Of a DNA stretch of 64,000 bases, positions 36,391 through 44,890 are shown piece by piece (within the stretch, counting starts at the first letter, position 1; each line of letters starts with the position of its first letter). The stretch spans positions 203,886-267,885 of the forward strand of contig CAWCIL010000001.1 in NCBI GenBank assembly GCA_963795485.1, read 5' to 3'. Source of the stretch: AP-15 sp963795485. Lineage in GTDB: Bacteria > Pseudomonadota > Alphaproteobacteria > ATCC43930 > CGMCC-115725. Made by a program: the position numbers and the translations under genes. The notes below the pieces were generated by a model. That model saw only the letters and a program-made list of their open reading frames with translations. It was not told where the DNA came from and ran no database searches.

Positions 36391-36756
36391 TCCTTGGCCC
36401 GATCAACGCCGTTGCGGCAACGCCTTGGGTGGACTTCAGGACGAGACCATTCGGCACCCCTCCGATTCGAGGGCGGTTCGGCAGGATGTCAGAGCGAGGG
36501 CTGGCGCCGGCCTGGCCCATCGTCTCGCTTGGGCCTCGAAGCAGACGCGCACGGAGCCGTAGAGCCGCCGAGCCGTCATTGCCCGAAACCGTATTGGCGC
36601 AGCGTCGTGACTCCGGATTTCCGGCTGGCCCTCGGTATCGCCCGTCACCGGCGGCCGCGAGATCCCTGACCCAGGGCACCGCACTTCAGAACCAGCCGCC
36701 CACAGACACAACTTCAGAATGTCGATTTCGAGTGCCGGACGAAGGTGTTCGTCTCG
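36391..36756. other. intergenic region with no gene seen
   Basis: About 370 bases between the palindrome and the 3' end of the LysR gene. Open frames run through it on both strands but show no family features. Nothing further recognised. Confidence 0.45.
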
Positions 36757-37662
36757 CTATTCCAGATACGGCGTCAGCACTTCTTCGATCCATTTCATGA
36801 ATGCACGGACTCGGCGCGACAGATTGCTTCGATGTGCTACGACGAGGGACACGGGGAGCGCCCGGCGACGAAAATCGGGTATGATCTCCACAAGCGCTCC
36901 ACTCTCTAAGTATCGGCCAATCCCCAAGAGTGGCGCCTGAATCACGCCAAGGCCGGCGAGGGCAGCGGCTTCGTAGGTCTGCGCGCTGTTGACGTGTAGC
37001 GCACCTGGCAACTGAAGCGTCGCGTAGCTGTCGCCGTCCGGATATTCCCATCCAATGGGTCTTGCGCCCAGCATCGTCGAAAAATGAATTGTCCGATGGT
37101 CCTGACGCTGGAGATCTTCCAGCGATCGAGGGACGCCATAGCGCGCCAGATAGGCGGGACTGGCAGCGTTGACCATGCGCAACAGGCCCAGCGGGCGGGC
37201 AATCAGCGTCTCGTCCCGGATGGGTCCAAGCCGCAATACACAGTCGAACCCCTCTTGAACCAGATCGACTTGCCGATCCGTACTCGACACCTCCAGCTCC
37301 AACTCCGGGTGAGTCGCCATGAAATCCGGCAAGGCCGGCACGATCGTCGTGCGCGCCACCTCGGTCGGAAGATCGACCCGTAAACGCCCGCGAAGTGCCA
37401 CGCGATCGCCTGCGAACATCGAGTGCAGGTCATCGACTTCAGCAAGCAGATCGCGGGCACGGGCATGAAATGCGCGTCCGTCCTCCGTCAACTGCACGCT
37501 GCGCGTCGTCCGGTGCAGGAGCCTGACACCGACATCTTCTTCCAGCTTCCGGACCGCCGTTGAGGCCCTCCCCTTTTGGATGCCCAGGCTATCGGCCGCG
37601 CGGGTGAAGCTCCCCATTTCCGCGACCGTTATGAAAATGCGGATGGGTTCGAGATTCTGCAT
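36757..37662 (-). CDS. LysR-family transcriptional regulator
   Basis: 301 residues from the ATG at 37662, seven bases after GGAGG. The winged HTH is NLEPIRIFITVAEMGSFTRA then RASTAVRKLEEDVGVRLLHR (about 1-60), followed by a linker helix and the periplasmic-binding-like effector domain (LRGRLRVDLPTEVARTTIVP, GFDCVLRLGPIRD, AYLARYGVP). Divergent from a DoxX/NmrA-like pair, the usual target arrangement. Effector unknown; regulators of this subgroup often respond to quinones or aromatics. Confidence 0.9.
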   Translation of the reverse strand: MQNLEPIRIFITVAEMGSFTRAADSLGIQKGRASTAVRKLEEDVGVRLLHRTTRSVQLTEDGRAFHARARDLLAEVDDLHSMFAGDRVALRGRLRVDLPTEVARTTIVPALPDFMATHPELELEVSSTDRQVDLVQEGFDCVLRLGPIRDETLIARPLGLLRMVNAASPAYLARYGVPRSLEDLQRQDHRTIHFSTMLGARPIGWEYPDGDSYATLQLPGALHVNSAQTYEAAALAGLGVIQAPLLGIGRYLESGALVEIIPDFRRRALPVSLVVAHRSNLSRRVRAFMKWIEEVLTPYLE

Positions 37663-37680
37663 TTTCGTGCCTCCGGCATT

Positions 37681-37698
37681 GTTCACCCAGAGGAGAAC
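37681..37698. promoter_or_regulatory. candidate LysR-type binding site
   Basis: GTTC-N10-GAAC inverted repeat containing a T-N11-A core, 19 bases upstream of the LysR start and about 90 bases before the DoxX gene, as expected for an autoregulating LysR protein controlling the divergent operon. Confidence 0.45.
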
Positions 37699-37786
37699 AG
37701 TGAGTTCATTTCTCCGGTGTTTATCATATCCAGAGAGACACAGTAAGCGGCCTCGAATACGGATGCCCCCCATCGGAGAATGACAA

Positions 37787-38209
37787 ATGTCCGAAACCAT
37801 GAACCTGCATCAGGTGCCTGAAACCATGACCTTGCATCGCGCCCCGTGGGCCGGCCGGATAATGAGCGCGTTTGTCGTTATCGCTCTGGTGGCAGACGGC
37901 GCTATTCAGCTTTTCGCGCCTGCACAGATCGCGAGCACGTTGCAGGAAACCGGGTTCGCGATGGACCTGACCCGTGTCGTGGGTCCGATCATACTCGCCT
38001 GCGCCATCCTATACGCCGTCCCGGCCACCGCCGTCCTCGGCGCGATCCTGGTGACGGGCTTTCTGGGAGGCGCCATCTGCGCCCATGTCCGCATTGGTGA
38101 GTTGGGGTCGCCGCCGGAAATCATTTCCCTGCTTCTGGGCGCGATGACATGGGGCGGCCTCTACGCGCGCGATCCCCGTATCCGGGCCATTCTGCCGCTC
38201 ATCCGTTGA
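37787..38209 (+). CDS. DoxX-like membrane protein
   Basis: 140 residues with four predicted membrane helices, for example IMSAFVVIALVADGAIQLF, VGPIILACAILYAVPATAVL and AILVTGFLGGAICAHVRIG. The His-Val-Arg after the third helix and the AGRIMS start are characteristic of the DoxX-like (PF13564) group. First gene of a two-gene unit with the NAD(P)-binding protein 45 bases downstream, opposite its LysR regulator. Likely a small inner-membrane redox-associated protein. Confidence 0.82.
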   Translation: MSETMNLHQVPETMTLHRAPWAGRIMSAFVVIALVADGAIQLFAPAQIASTLQETGFAMDLTRVVGPIILACAILYAVPATAVLGAILVTGFLGGAICAHVRIGELGSPPEIISLLLGAMTWGGLYARDPRIRAILPLIR

Positions 38210-38254
38210 ACCAACAGGGGCAGTGCTCTGTCCCTCAAGATCAGGAGAAAACAC

Positions 38255-39127
38255 ATGTTTTTAGTAACGGGAATCACGGGAAAAGTGGGCGGCGCGACGG
38301 CAAGGCATTTGCTGGCGCAAGGCAAGAAGGTCCGCGCGCTGGTCCGCGATCGCGCGAAGGCGGCAAGCTGGACGGACCAGGGCGTCGAACTGGTCGACGG
38401 CGACTGGAACGATGCGGCCGCCATCGAGCGGGCGCTCAAGGGCGTCGAAGGCGCGTTTGTCATGTTGCCGGCTGTCTGGGCGCCCTCGCCCGATTTCAAA
38501 GAAGCCAAGGGTGTGATCGCGAACTATGTCGAGGCGCTCACCAGGGCGGCGCCGCCGCGGGTGGTTGCGCTCTCGTCGATGGGGGCGAACAGGACCAGCG
38601 GACTGGGGATGATCACGGCGCTGTCGCTGCTGGAGCAAGGCTTTCGTGACCTGGCATCGCCAATCGCATTCGTGCGCGCCGGCGGGTTCTTCGAAAACTT
38701 CCTTTACGGCCTGCACGTCGCCCAGGGCGGAACGCTACCCGTCTACTACAATCCGACAAACCGGAAATCGACCATGGTCGCGACGAACGACATCGGCGCG
38801 GAGGTCGCAACCCTTTTGACCGGGCCAGCTTGGTCAGGGCAGCGCGTCGTCGAGCTTGGTTCGATGGTCACCGCGGATGAAGTCGCGGAGCAATTGGGTG
38901 AAGTCCTGAATCTCGACGTGAAAGCCTTTGCAGTCCCGCGTGCAGGGTGGGCGGAAGCGTTCGAGCAATTCGGCATCCCGAAGGGCCACACCGGACCTGC
39001 CGAAGAAATGTTTGAGGCCGTGAACGCGGGATGGATGGACCTCGGAGCCGAGGGTACGGAGCACGTAGCGGGTACGACGTCCGCACGCGATGTATTCGCC
39101 GCGGCCCAGGAGGCCGTGACGGCCTGA
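38255..39127 (+). CDS. NmrA-like NAD(P)-binding protein
   Basis: 290 residues with AGGAG upstream. MFLVTGITGKVGGATARHLL is the NmrA/atypical SDR dinucleotide-binding loop (Gly-x-x-Gly-x-x-Gly), followed by VRALVRDRAKA (NADP-type Arg) and PPRVVALSSMGA. No YxxxK motif is present, as in NmrA-like proteins that sense NAD(P) or reduce quinones (QorB-like). Co-transcribed with the DoxX-like gene. Confidence 0.87.
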   Translation: MFLVTGITGKVGGATARHLLAQGKKVRALVRDRAKAASWTDQGVELVDGDWNDAAAIERALKGVEGAFVMLPAVWAPSPDFKEAKGVIANYVEALTRAAPPRVVALSSMGANRTSGLGMITALSLLEQGFRDLASPIAFVRAGGFFENFLYGLHVAQGGTLPVYYNPTNRKSTMVATNDIGAEVATLLTGPAWSGQRVVELGSMVTADEVAEQLGEVLNLDVKAFAVPRAGWAEAFEQFGIPKGHTGPAEEMFEAVNAGWMDLGAEGTEHVAGTTSARDVFAAAQEAVTA

Positions 39128-39164
39128 ACCGCGACGTTCACGCCAATGAAGATCGAGATCGAAC

Positions 39165-39243
39165 ATGAAGGTTCTTGTTTGGGTGCAACGGGCGGAACCG
39201 GACGGCTGATCGTCCGCGACGCCCTGGCGAAAGGCCGGCGAGA
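39165..39243 (+). pseudogene. NAD(P)-binding oxidoreductase, N-terminal stub
   Basis: Begins ATGAAGGTTCTTGTT and, with one base removed, reads MKVLVLGATGGTGRLIVRDA then LAKGRR, a perfect Rossmann start of a NAD(P)H-binding (NmrA-like) protein. It ends after about 26 codons at a boundary with the next hairpin, so the rest was deleted when the mobile element relic was joined here. Confidence 0.65.
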
Positions 39244-39262
39244 GTCAATGAGACATGCGAAA

Positions 39263-39288
39263 GCCCCGCCCGGAGATCCGGGCGGGGC
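39263..39288. terminator. strong GC hairpin, likely terminator
   Basis: Perfect twelve-pair stem GCCCCGCCCGGA/TCCGGGCGGGGC with a two-base loop. No clear T-run on either side (leftwards CTTTCG), so termination strength is unsure. It lies just after the leftward DUF736 gene relic. Confidence 0.5.
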
Positions 39289-39305
39289 GTTGTAGTAGGT
39301 TCGGC

Positions 39306-39500
39306 TCAGTCTCCGTTCTGCCGGCGGGCGCGGGACCAGATCAGGGTGTAGCCGTCGCCGTCCTCGTCGTCGAAGAGGTTGGCGTAGATCGGCGCGTTGA
39401 AGCTCGGGTCGTCCAGCTTGACCGAGAGGTAGTCGCGGCCCTCGTTGGAGCGCTTCGACCAGGCGGCCCCGATCTCGGCGCGGCCGACATAGGATGATCC
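39306..39500 (-). pseudogene. DUF736 family protein, C-terminal remnant
   Basis: Read leftwards: YVGRAEIGAAWSKRSNEGRD then YLSVKLDDPSFNAPIYANLF and YTLIWSRARRQNGD, stop at 39306. This is the conserved C-terminal two-thirds of DUF736, a small protein of alphaproteobacterial plasmids and integrative elements. The N-terminal strand is missing and no start codon fits, so it is truncated. Confidence 0.78.
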
Positions 39501-39727
39501 CGACGATGACCTTGGTGGATACCTCCGTGACAGAGGGTCAAACGGTCGCGCCTTCCACCACCACCGCGGCGCGCCACGGAATATAACTGAAGACGATGGG
39601 TGGTGGCAGCGAAAATCCGGTCTGGTCGGCGAGACCGACGAGCCAGATTGGAAAGGGGCTTTACGACAGCCGGCAAATCGGCTTCACGATTCCGCGGGTT
39701 TACGATGTCGTGGAGGTGGGGCGGCGC

Positions 39728-40060
39728 TTACGCGCCGCCGTTCCCGAACTCCCAGACCGGGATGCCGAGCTTCTTGGCCTTGTCGGCGAGGTTGTCCTGG
39801 ATGCCGGTGCCTGGGAAGTGCAGGACGCCGATCGGCAGGGTCTCCAGCAACGAGTCGTTGCGCTTGAACGGTGCGGCCTTGGCGTGTTTCGTCCAGTCGG
39901 GCTTAAAGGCGATCTGAGGGACCTTGCGGTTGTCGGCCCATTTGGCGGCGATCAGCTCGGCGCCCTTCGGCGAGCCACCATGCAGCAGCACCATGTCGGG
40001 GTGCTTGGTATGGGCATGGCCGCCGACCCTGAGGGACGAAGCCGGCGAACCGCCCCTCAT
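39728..40060 (-). pseudogene. DUF2493 (SLOG/YspA-like) protein, C-terminal remnant
   Basis: PDMVLLHGGSPKGAELIAAK, KVPQIAFKPDWTKH and NDSLLETLPIGVLHFPGTG match the DUF2493 nucleotide-binding fold of integrative element proteins (Gly-Gly-Ser-x-x-Gly-Ala). The first 19 residues of the open frame are not part of the family and the protein's N-terminal half is absent. Follows the Toprim gene in the same direction, the usual order in these elements. Confidence 0.72.
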
Positions 40061-40069
40061 CCGTACCGG

Positions 40070-40779
40070 CTATGGCGCCAGCACCATGAAGCGGGCGACG
40101 TCCTGCGCCGCGATCTGCACCCGGCCTGTGGCCCGAAGTGCGTCGATCCCGAGCAGGCGGAGATCCTGGTTGAAGTCGTCGAGCCGTGGTGAGATCACGA
40201 TCGCCTCGATCCCGGCCTCCTGCGCCCGGTCGATCAACGTCGCCATCGCGCCGTCGCCGGCGGGATCATCGTCGCGGGCGATGTAGAGTTGCCGCAGCGT
40301 GTCTGGGAACAGGGTGGCGGAGAGATGCGCCGCCGAGAGGGCTGCGACCATCGGTATGGTCGGCAAGACGCAGCGGAGCGACAGCATCGTCTCGATGCCC
40401 TCGCCGGCCGTCATGACCTCGCCCGCCACACCAAAGCGCACGGCGTGACCGAGAAGGTCGCCCATCGCCCGTCGCGGCGTGTCGATCGGCGCCTTGCCGA
40501 GTGCTGCCTCGGTGAAGCCGCCAGGATCGAGCCAAATGCGGTGCGCCCCGGTCAGATGGCCAGAGAGATCGGTGACGGAAGCGATCATCGCCGGCCAGGT
40601 CTCGGTCGGGCTATGCTCGTCGGGCCGGTAGTAGCAGCGCGGGTAAAAGCGGAGGCTTCCGGTTCCGGGCAAAGCCGTAATGCCGCGATTACGGAGATCC
40701 GTTTCTACGAGAGCACGAAAAATCGGCTGCGACATGGCGAACAGTCGCCGTGCTGCCTCCGGCGATCCGGTTGGAGCGC
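40070..40779 (-). pseudogene. Toprim domain primase-like protein, truncated by IS630
   Basis: The frame runs from the IS630 end (40779) through GSPEAARRLFAMSQPIF and VETDLRNRGITALPGTGSLR to the Toprim signatures MTAGEGIETMLSLRCV (Glu) and LYIARDDDPAGDGAM (Asp-x-Asp). This is the element-borne primase-like family (DUF7146/Toprim) with the N-terminal third removed by the IS. The ATG at 40735 could still start a shortened protein of 221 residues. Confidence 0.78.
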
Positions 40780-41855
40780 TAGAGCATGATCCTAAGAGTT
40801 TGAATCAAAAAGATATTCACCCGCGCTGCGTTTGGTGATTCAAGATGCTGGCTGGGGTTGGGGGCCAGCATCGAATGGCAAGACCCTATTCACAGGACCT
40901 GCGCGATCGGGTGGTTGCGGCGGTGGCCAGCGGTCGCACCTGTCGCGTAGTGGCGGCGCGGTTTGGGGTGAGTGTCGCCAGCGTGGTGAAATGGTCGCAG
41001 CGGTTTCGAGCGACCGGCAGCGCCGCGGCGGCGAAGATGGGCGGCTGGCGGCCGCTGCGGTTGAAGAGTGAGCGGGATTGGCTGCTGGCGCGGATTGCCG
41101 AGAAACCGGATCTGACGCTGCGGGCGGTGGTGGCCGAGCTGGCCGAGCGCGGCACCCCGGCCAGCTACGGCGCGGTGTGGCGCTTTTTCGCCCACGAGGG
41201 GATTACCTTTAAAAAAAAGCCTGCACGCCAGCGAGCAGGATCGCGTCGATGTCGCCCGCCGGCGGGCGCGGTGGAAGATGCATCAGGGCCGGCTTGACCC
41301 GCGGCGCCTGGTGTTCCTCGACGAAACTTGGGCCAAGACCAACATGACGCGCCGCCACGGGCGCTGTGCGCGCGGCGCCCGGCTGGTCGCCAAGGTGCCG
41401 CATCGCCGCTGGCGCACCGTGACGTTCCTGGCGGCGCTGCGCCATGACCGCATCGCCGCGCCCTGCGTCATCGACGGGCCGATCAACAGCCTGCCCCTGC
41501 GAAGGCGGGGGGCACCAGCTTTTGCGCCTATATCGAGCAGTTTCTGGTGCCTACCCTCAGCCCCGGCGACATCGTCGTCATCGACAATCTCGGCAGCCAC
41601 AAGGGCAAGGCCGTGCGCCGCCTGATCCGCGCCGCCGGCGCCAAACTGTTCTTCCTGCCCCGATACTCGCCCGATCTCAACCCGATCGAGCAAGTCTTTG
41701 CCAAGCTCAAGACCTTGCTGCGCAAAACCGACCCGCGCACGATCGAGGCCACTTGGCGCAGCATCGGCGACCTCCTCGGCCGCTTCACCCCACCGGAATG
41801 CGCCAATTATCTCGCCAATGCCGGCTACGCTTCAGCCTAACCGGATCACGCTCTA
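40780..41855 (+). mobile_element. IS630-family insertion sequence
   Basis: Bounded by inverted repeats CTAGAGCATGATCC (40779-40792) and GGATCACGCTCTAG (41843-41856), with the TA-type target at each end. About 1.08 kb. Left flank is the Toprim gene, right flank the 3' end of a parB-like gene; the flanks do not rejoin into one gene, so insertion was accompanied by a deletion. Confidence 0.8.
40875..41840 (+). pseudogene. IS630-family transposase in three frames
   Basis: MARPYSQDLRDRVVAAVASG starts the HTH part (40875). At a run of eight A (41212-41219) the frame must change by one base to continue SLHASEQDRVDVARRRARWK and RRLVFLDETWAKTNMTRRHG (first Asp). A second change near 41505 gives TSFCAYIEQFLVPTLSPGDI, VVIDNLGSHKGKAVRR and YSPDLNPIEQVFAK (Asp, Glu). 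The first change could be transcriptional slippage, as proposed for some IS630 elements; the second looks like damage. Confidence 0.75.
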
Positions 41856-42615
41856 GGCGTTCGCCTTAGCCATGTCGGCCTTCTTCAGATGGTCGATGAG
41901 CTGCGCCGCCCGCTCGCCTGCGCCTTCCTTCACCGCCTCGAGGGATGCGGCGCTTGGGCATGCGGCCGAGATAGTTCTCGACGGTCGGACGCCAGCCGGC
42001 CTGCACCATGTCGAGATCGACGGCCTGGGCCAGACGATCGGCCTCGGCGATGCGCTGATCGACGGTGTGGGACGAAACGCCGGCGCCGTAACGGTCGCCC
42101 TTCTAGTAGAGCGCATTGACCCCGAAGGAGGCGCAATGGGCGAAGAGCGCCGCCTGCTCCTCGCCGGTGAGGATTGCGAGCCAGTCCCAGAGGTCGGCCT
42201 TATCCTTGGGCAGCCGCTCCTCCCAAGCCTTGTGGCGCGCATCGATCGCCTTGGCCGCGGGCGTGTCCTTCAGCCCCTGCGCCTGCTGGGGGAAGCTCGC
42301 GCTGCGCACCGACACCCCATCGCCGTCCCGTAGGAGAAATAGCGGGAGAAGACGTCGAGGCAGAACTTGTGCAGCACAGCCTGGAACGCGACGGCGGGCG
42401 TGTTCGCCAGCTTGTCGCGCAGCGCCAGGGTCCGCCGTCAGTTCGGTGACGAGGCGGTCCGGCAACGGCTTCGGGTCTTCGTCGTCCTCATCGTCCGCGC
42501 CGGCGACCTGCCCTCCGATGGTGATGACGGCGCGCTGAACTACGGGCGCTTCTGGAATTCGCTTCCAGCCCTCGGCGGCGATCGTCTCCGCCTCGGCCTT
42601 CAGTTTCTCGGCGAC
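41853..42615 (-). pseudogene. ParB-like partition protein, degraded
   Basis: VAEKLKAEAETIAAEGWKRI and KAWEERLPKDKADLWDWLAI belong to the long ParB-like proteins of alphaproteobacterial elements. A TAG at 42105-42103 replaces Glu in ALY-Glu-KGDRYGAG, then AEADRLAQAVDLDMVQAGWR and PTVENYLGRMPKRRI; after an extra base the end reads LEAVKEGAGERAAQLIDHLK. The C-terminal residues stop inside the IS630 end. Two or more lesions and truncation. Confidence 0.7.
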
Positions 42616-42873
42616 AGTGGCTGGGACAATCAGCCCGCTCTCTACGTCCACCACGCTCTGGAGATTGTACGAAGGCATCTTAGGCGCCCGGCCATAGCCC
42701 ATTGGCTTGCCAGTCGCCGCCGCGACGGCCCGGTTAAAGCCCAGCTCGGCCAGGTCCAGACTAGCGACGAATGCATCGACGACACGGACGAGGCTGTCTG
42801 GCGCCACGTAGTCGTCGATGCATGCCGGCCGCAGACCGATCTGATCTCGGCTGTCGCCATCGATGAAGCTCAC
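42616..42873 (-). pseudogene. IS1182-family transposase remnant fused to ParB
   Basis: MSFIDGDSRDQIGLRPACID, DYVAPDSLVRVVDAFVASLD and LAELGFNRAVAAATGKPMGY are the N-terminal domain of IS1182 transposases; KMPSYNLQSVVDVESGLIVP is from the catalytic region, so about 150 residues between them are deleted. The frame runs on into ParB without a stop, making a chimeric open frame of 256 codons. Confidence 0.72.
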
Positions 42874-43095
42874 AGCTTGCCTCCGCCCGCTTAACAGGTC
42901 AATTCTACGGTGATTTACTCGATTTGGCCAAATTCTTGGGACGTTTCTGGGTCGCCACCCGATTGACAGGCGAACCTCGTGAAGGTCCGGATCGCGGAAG
43001 GGAGGCGGGCCGCGCTATCGACCCAAGTCGTACGCTGGGGATGTCCGCTTGCAGGCACTTGTCCAGTGCAAGTGTCGCCGGCGACCTGCTGCGCA

Positions 43096-43992
43096 TCAGT
43101 CGCGCGATACAGACAGCCCCGCGAGAAGCGGAGCGTACGCGGCGAGCCTGCGGGATACGAACTCAGTGAAGAGCCGCACGCGCTTCGTCTTGCCTGGCTC
43201 CCCCTGCGTGAGAAGCCAGAGCGTTCCATGCATGTGCAGGTCGGTGCCCGGCACCCTCACCAGTAGGGGGTCGGCATCTCCGACGAAGCACGGCAGCGTC
43301 GTCATCCCGAGCCCTTGCCGTACTGCAACGATCTGCGCCTCGCCGTCCGTGGTCCTGAACGGAACCCCTGTGGTACGAACCTCACCCTCGCGGGCCCAGT
43401 CCGGGATGCCATGAATGCTTATGACAATCCACCGGATGGGATCCGGCGCACCCGCATGCCACGCGGCTAGTCGATCGCGAGGCATGTAGACGCCGCCGAA
43501 CAGCTCCGGTCCCTTCAGGCCGTGAAGATTGAGCGGCAGCGTTTTGCGGTCGTAAACGACGCGGATCGCGACATCGGCCTCTCGGTTGGTCAGATTTGTC
43601 AGCTCACCGGACGACAAGATTTCCATCTCGATGTCCGGATGCAGAAGCGCGAAATCGGCGAGGTCCGGCATGAGCAGGTGTGTCGCGAGGATCGGTGCCA
43701 ACGTCACCCGCAGAAGCCCGCGCACGCTCTGGTCGCGACCGAAGACGCGCGTCTCCAGCTGGTGCGACGACGCTTCCATCTGGTTCGCGAGCTCGAGGAC
43801 CTCCTCGCCCGCAGCCGTCAGGCGGTAGCCCGAAGGCAGCATTTAGAACATGTGCGCCCCGAGGCGCTCCTCGAGCTGAGCGATGCGTCGCAGCACGGTC
43901 GAGTGATTCACCCCGAGGCGCTCGGCACCAGCCCGCACCGAGCCTCCGCGCGCGACGGCAAGAAAGTAGCGAACGTCATCCCAGTCGATCAT
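43096..43992 (-). pseudogene. LysR-family regulator with an internal stop
   Basis: MIDWDDVRYFLAVARGGSVR then RLGVNHSTVLRRIAQLEERL give the HTH (start 43992). At 43845-43843 a TAA stands where the family has Glu in HMFERLPSGYRLT; beyond it the same frame continues LPSGYRLTAAGEEVLELANQ and through the whole effector domain (LLRVTLAPILATHLLMPDLA, ADVAIRVVYDR). Single nonsense codon in a gene otherwise complete. Confidence 0.82.
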
Positions 43993-44098
43993 GGTGCAAT
44001 CCGGCACCGCGCGGTGCGCCTTCCAAAGCCCGTATCTAGCACATCGAACAGCAGTACGGGTGGTCATCATAGCCTATGTCGACGAGCGCGGCCCAATT

Positions 44099-44145
44099 CC
44101 GAACGGCGGACACCGATCGTCTCCGAACGGCGGACACCGATCGTC
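44099..44145. repeat. two tandem 23-base repeats
   Basis: CCGAACGGCGGACACCGATC plus GTC occurs at 44099-44121 and again identically at 44123-44145, separated by one T. Only two copies; perhaps the trace of a replication slippage or a binding site pair upstream of the LysR pseudogene. Confidence 0.7.
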
Positions 44146-44452
44146 GCGGCTGGCGTCAGTGGTCCAGCCGGATCGATTTCGCACCACCGATGTGCGTGCT
44201 TCCGCACTCAACGCCTGACCCCGGCGGACCCATGTTGCGGTTCTCGGGGGCCTCCCCGAACAACCAAAGACGGAGCCTGAAAGGAGAAGTCATGGGAAAG
44301 CTTGAGGGTTCCAGCCGTTCGCGGTCGCCCGGACCAAGCCGAACTTCAACACCTGCTCTCATCCAGCCAGACTCGCATATCCGCAAGCCGACTGGAATCA
44401 TCTATCAGCGCCAATCCACTAGTAGGTATCGGGTTCCGAGGACAGAACAGCC
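44146..44452. other. scrap region
   Basis: About 300 bases before the IS66 element. AAAGGAGAAGTC followed by ATG at 44292 reads MGKLEG, the start typical of an SDR gene, but the coding sequence is lost after six codons. No further gene is seen. Confidence 0.4.
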
Positions 44453-44557
44453 ATCGATGGTGTTGTCCTCGCGCGGACTCTGCATGTCCTAGCCTTGGTC
44501 ATCTGGATCGGCGGCGTGGCGATGGCGACCGCTGCCGCCGCAGGTTCGGCGCGGTGA
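44453..44557 (+). pseudogene. membrane protein fragment (CopD-like helix)
   Basis: About 34 codons reading GVVLARTLHVLALVIWIGGV then AMATAAAAG, resembling the first helix of a family of integral membrane proteins (His then Trp-Ile-Gly-Gly-Val). It stops at a TGA and has no continuation. Low confidence on family. Confidence 0.35.
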
Positions 44558-44611
44558 TCTCGGCGCCGATCGGCTCAGGGCCTTCCATGGGATCGAGCAC
44601 CGCTTTGCTCG

Positions 44612-44810
44612 GGTCACCTGATCAAGATGCTCTGGCACGGACGGGATCGGCCTGTCGCTCTATGGCAAACGGCTGGAGCGCGGCAGGTTCATCTGGCCGT
44701 CGCCGGCCGACGGGGCGGTGGCGGTCACCCCGGCGCAGCTGGCCTGCATGCTCGACGGGATCGACTGGCGCAACCCGGTTCGGACGTGGCGCCCGGAGGC
44801 AGCCGGATAG
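44612..44810 (+). pseudogene. IS66 accessory protein TnpB fragment
   Basis: HLIKMLWHGRD then, after a frame change, GLSLYGKRLERGRFIWPSPA and VTPAQLACMLDGIDWRNPVR, ending at TAG 44808-44810. This is the C-terminal half of IS66 TnpB (Orf2). The N-terminal half is missing. Confidence 0.75.
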
Positions 44811-44890
44811 GGTCAGCCGCTGGCTGTGACAGATTGGCTCACCCTGTAGTTGAGAGCGGCCCAGCTTCGGTGCTATGCGACAATCGGACC

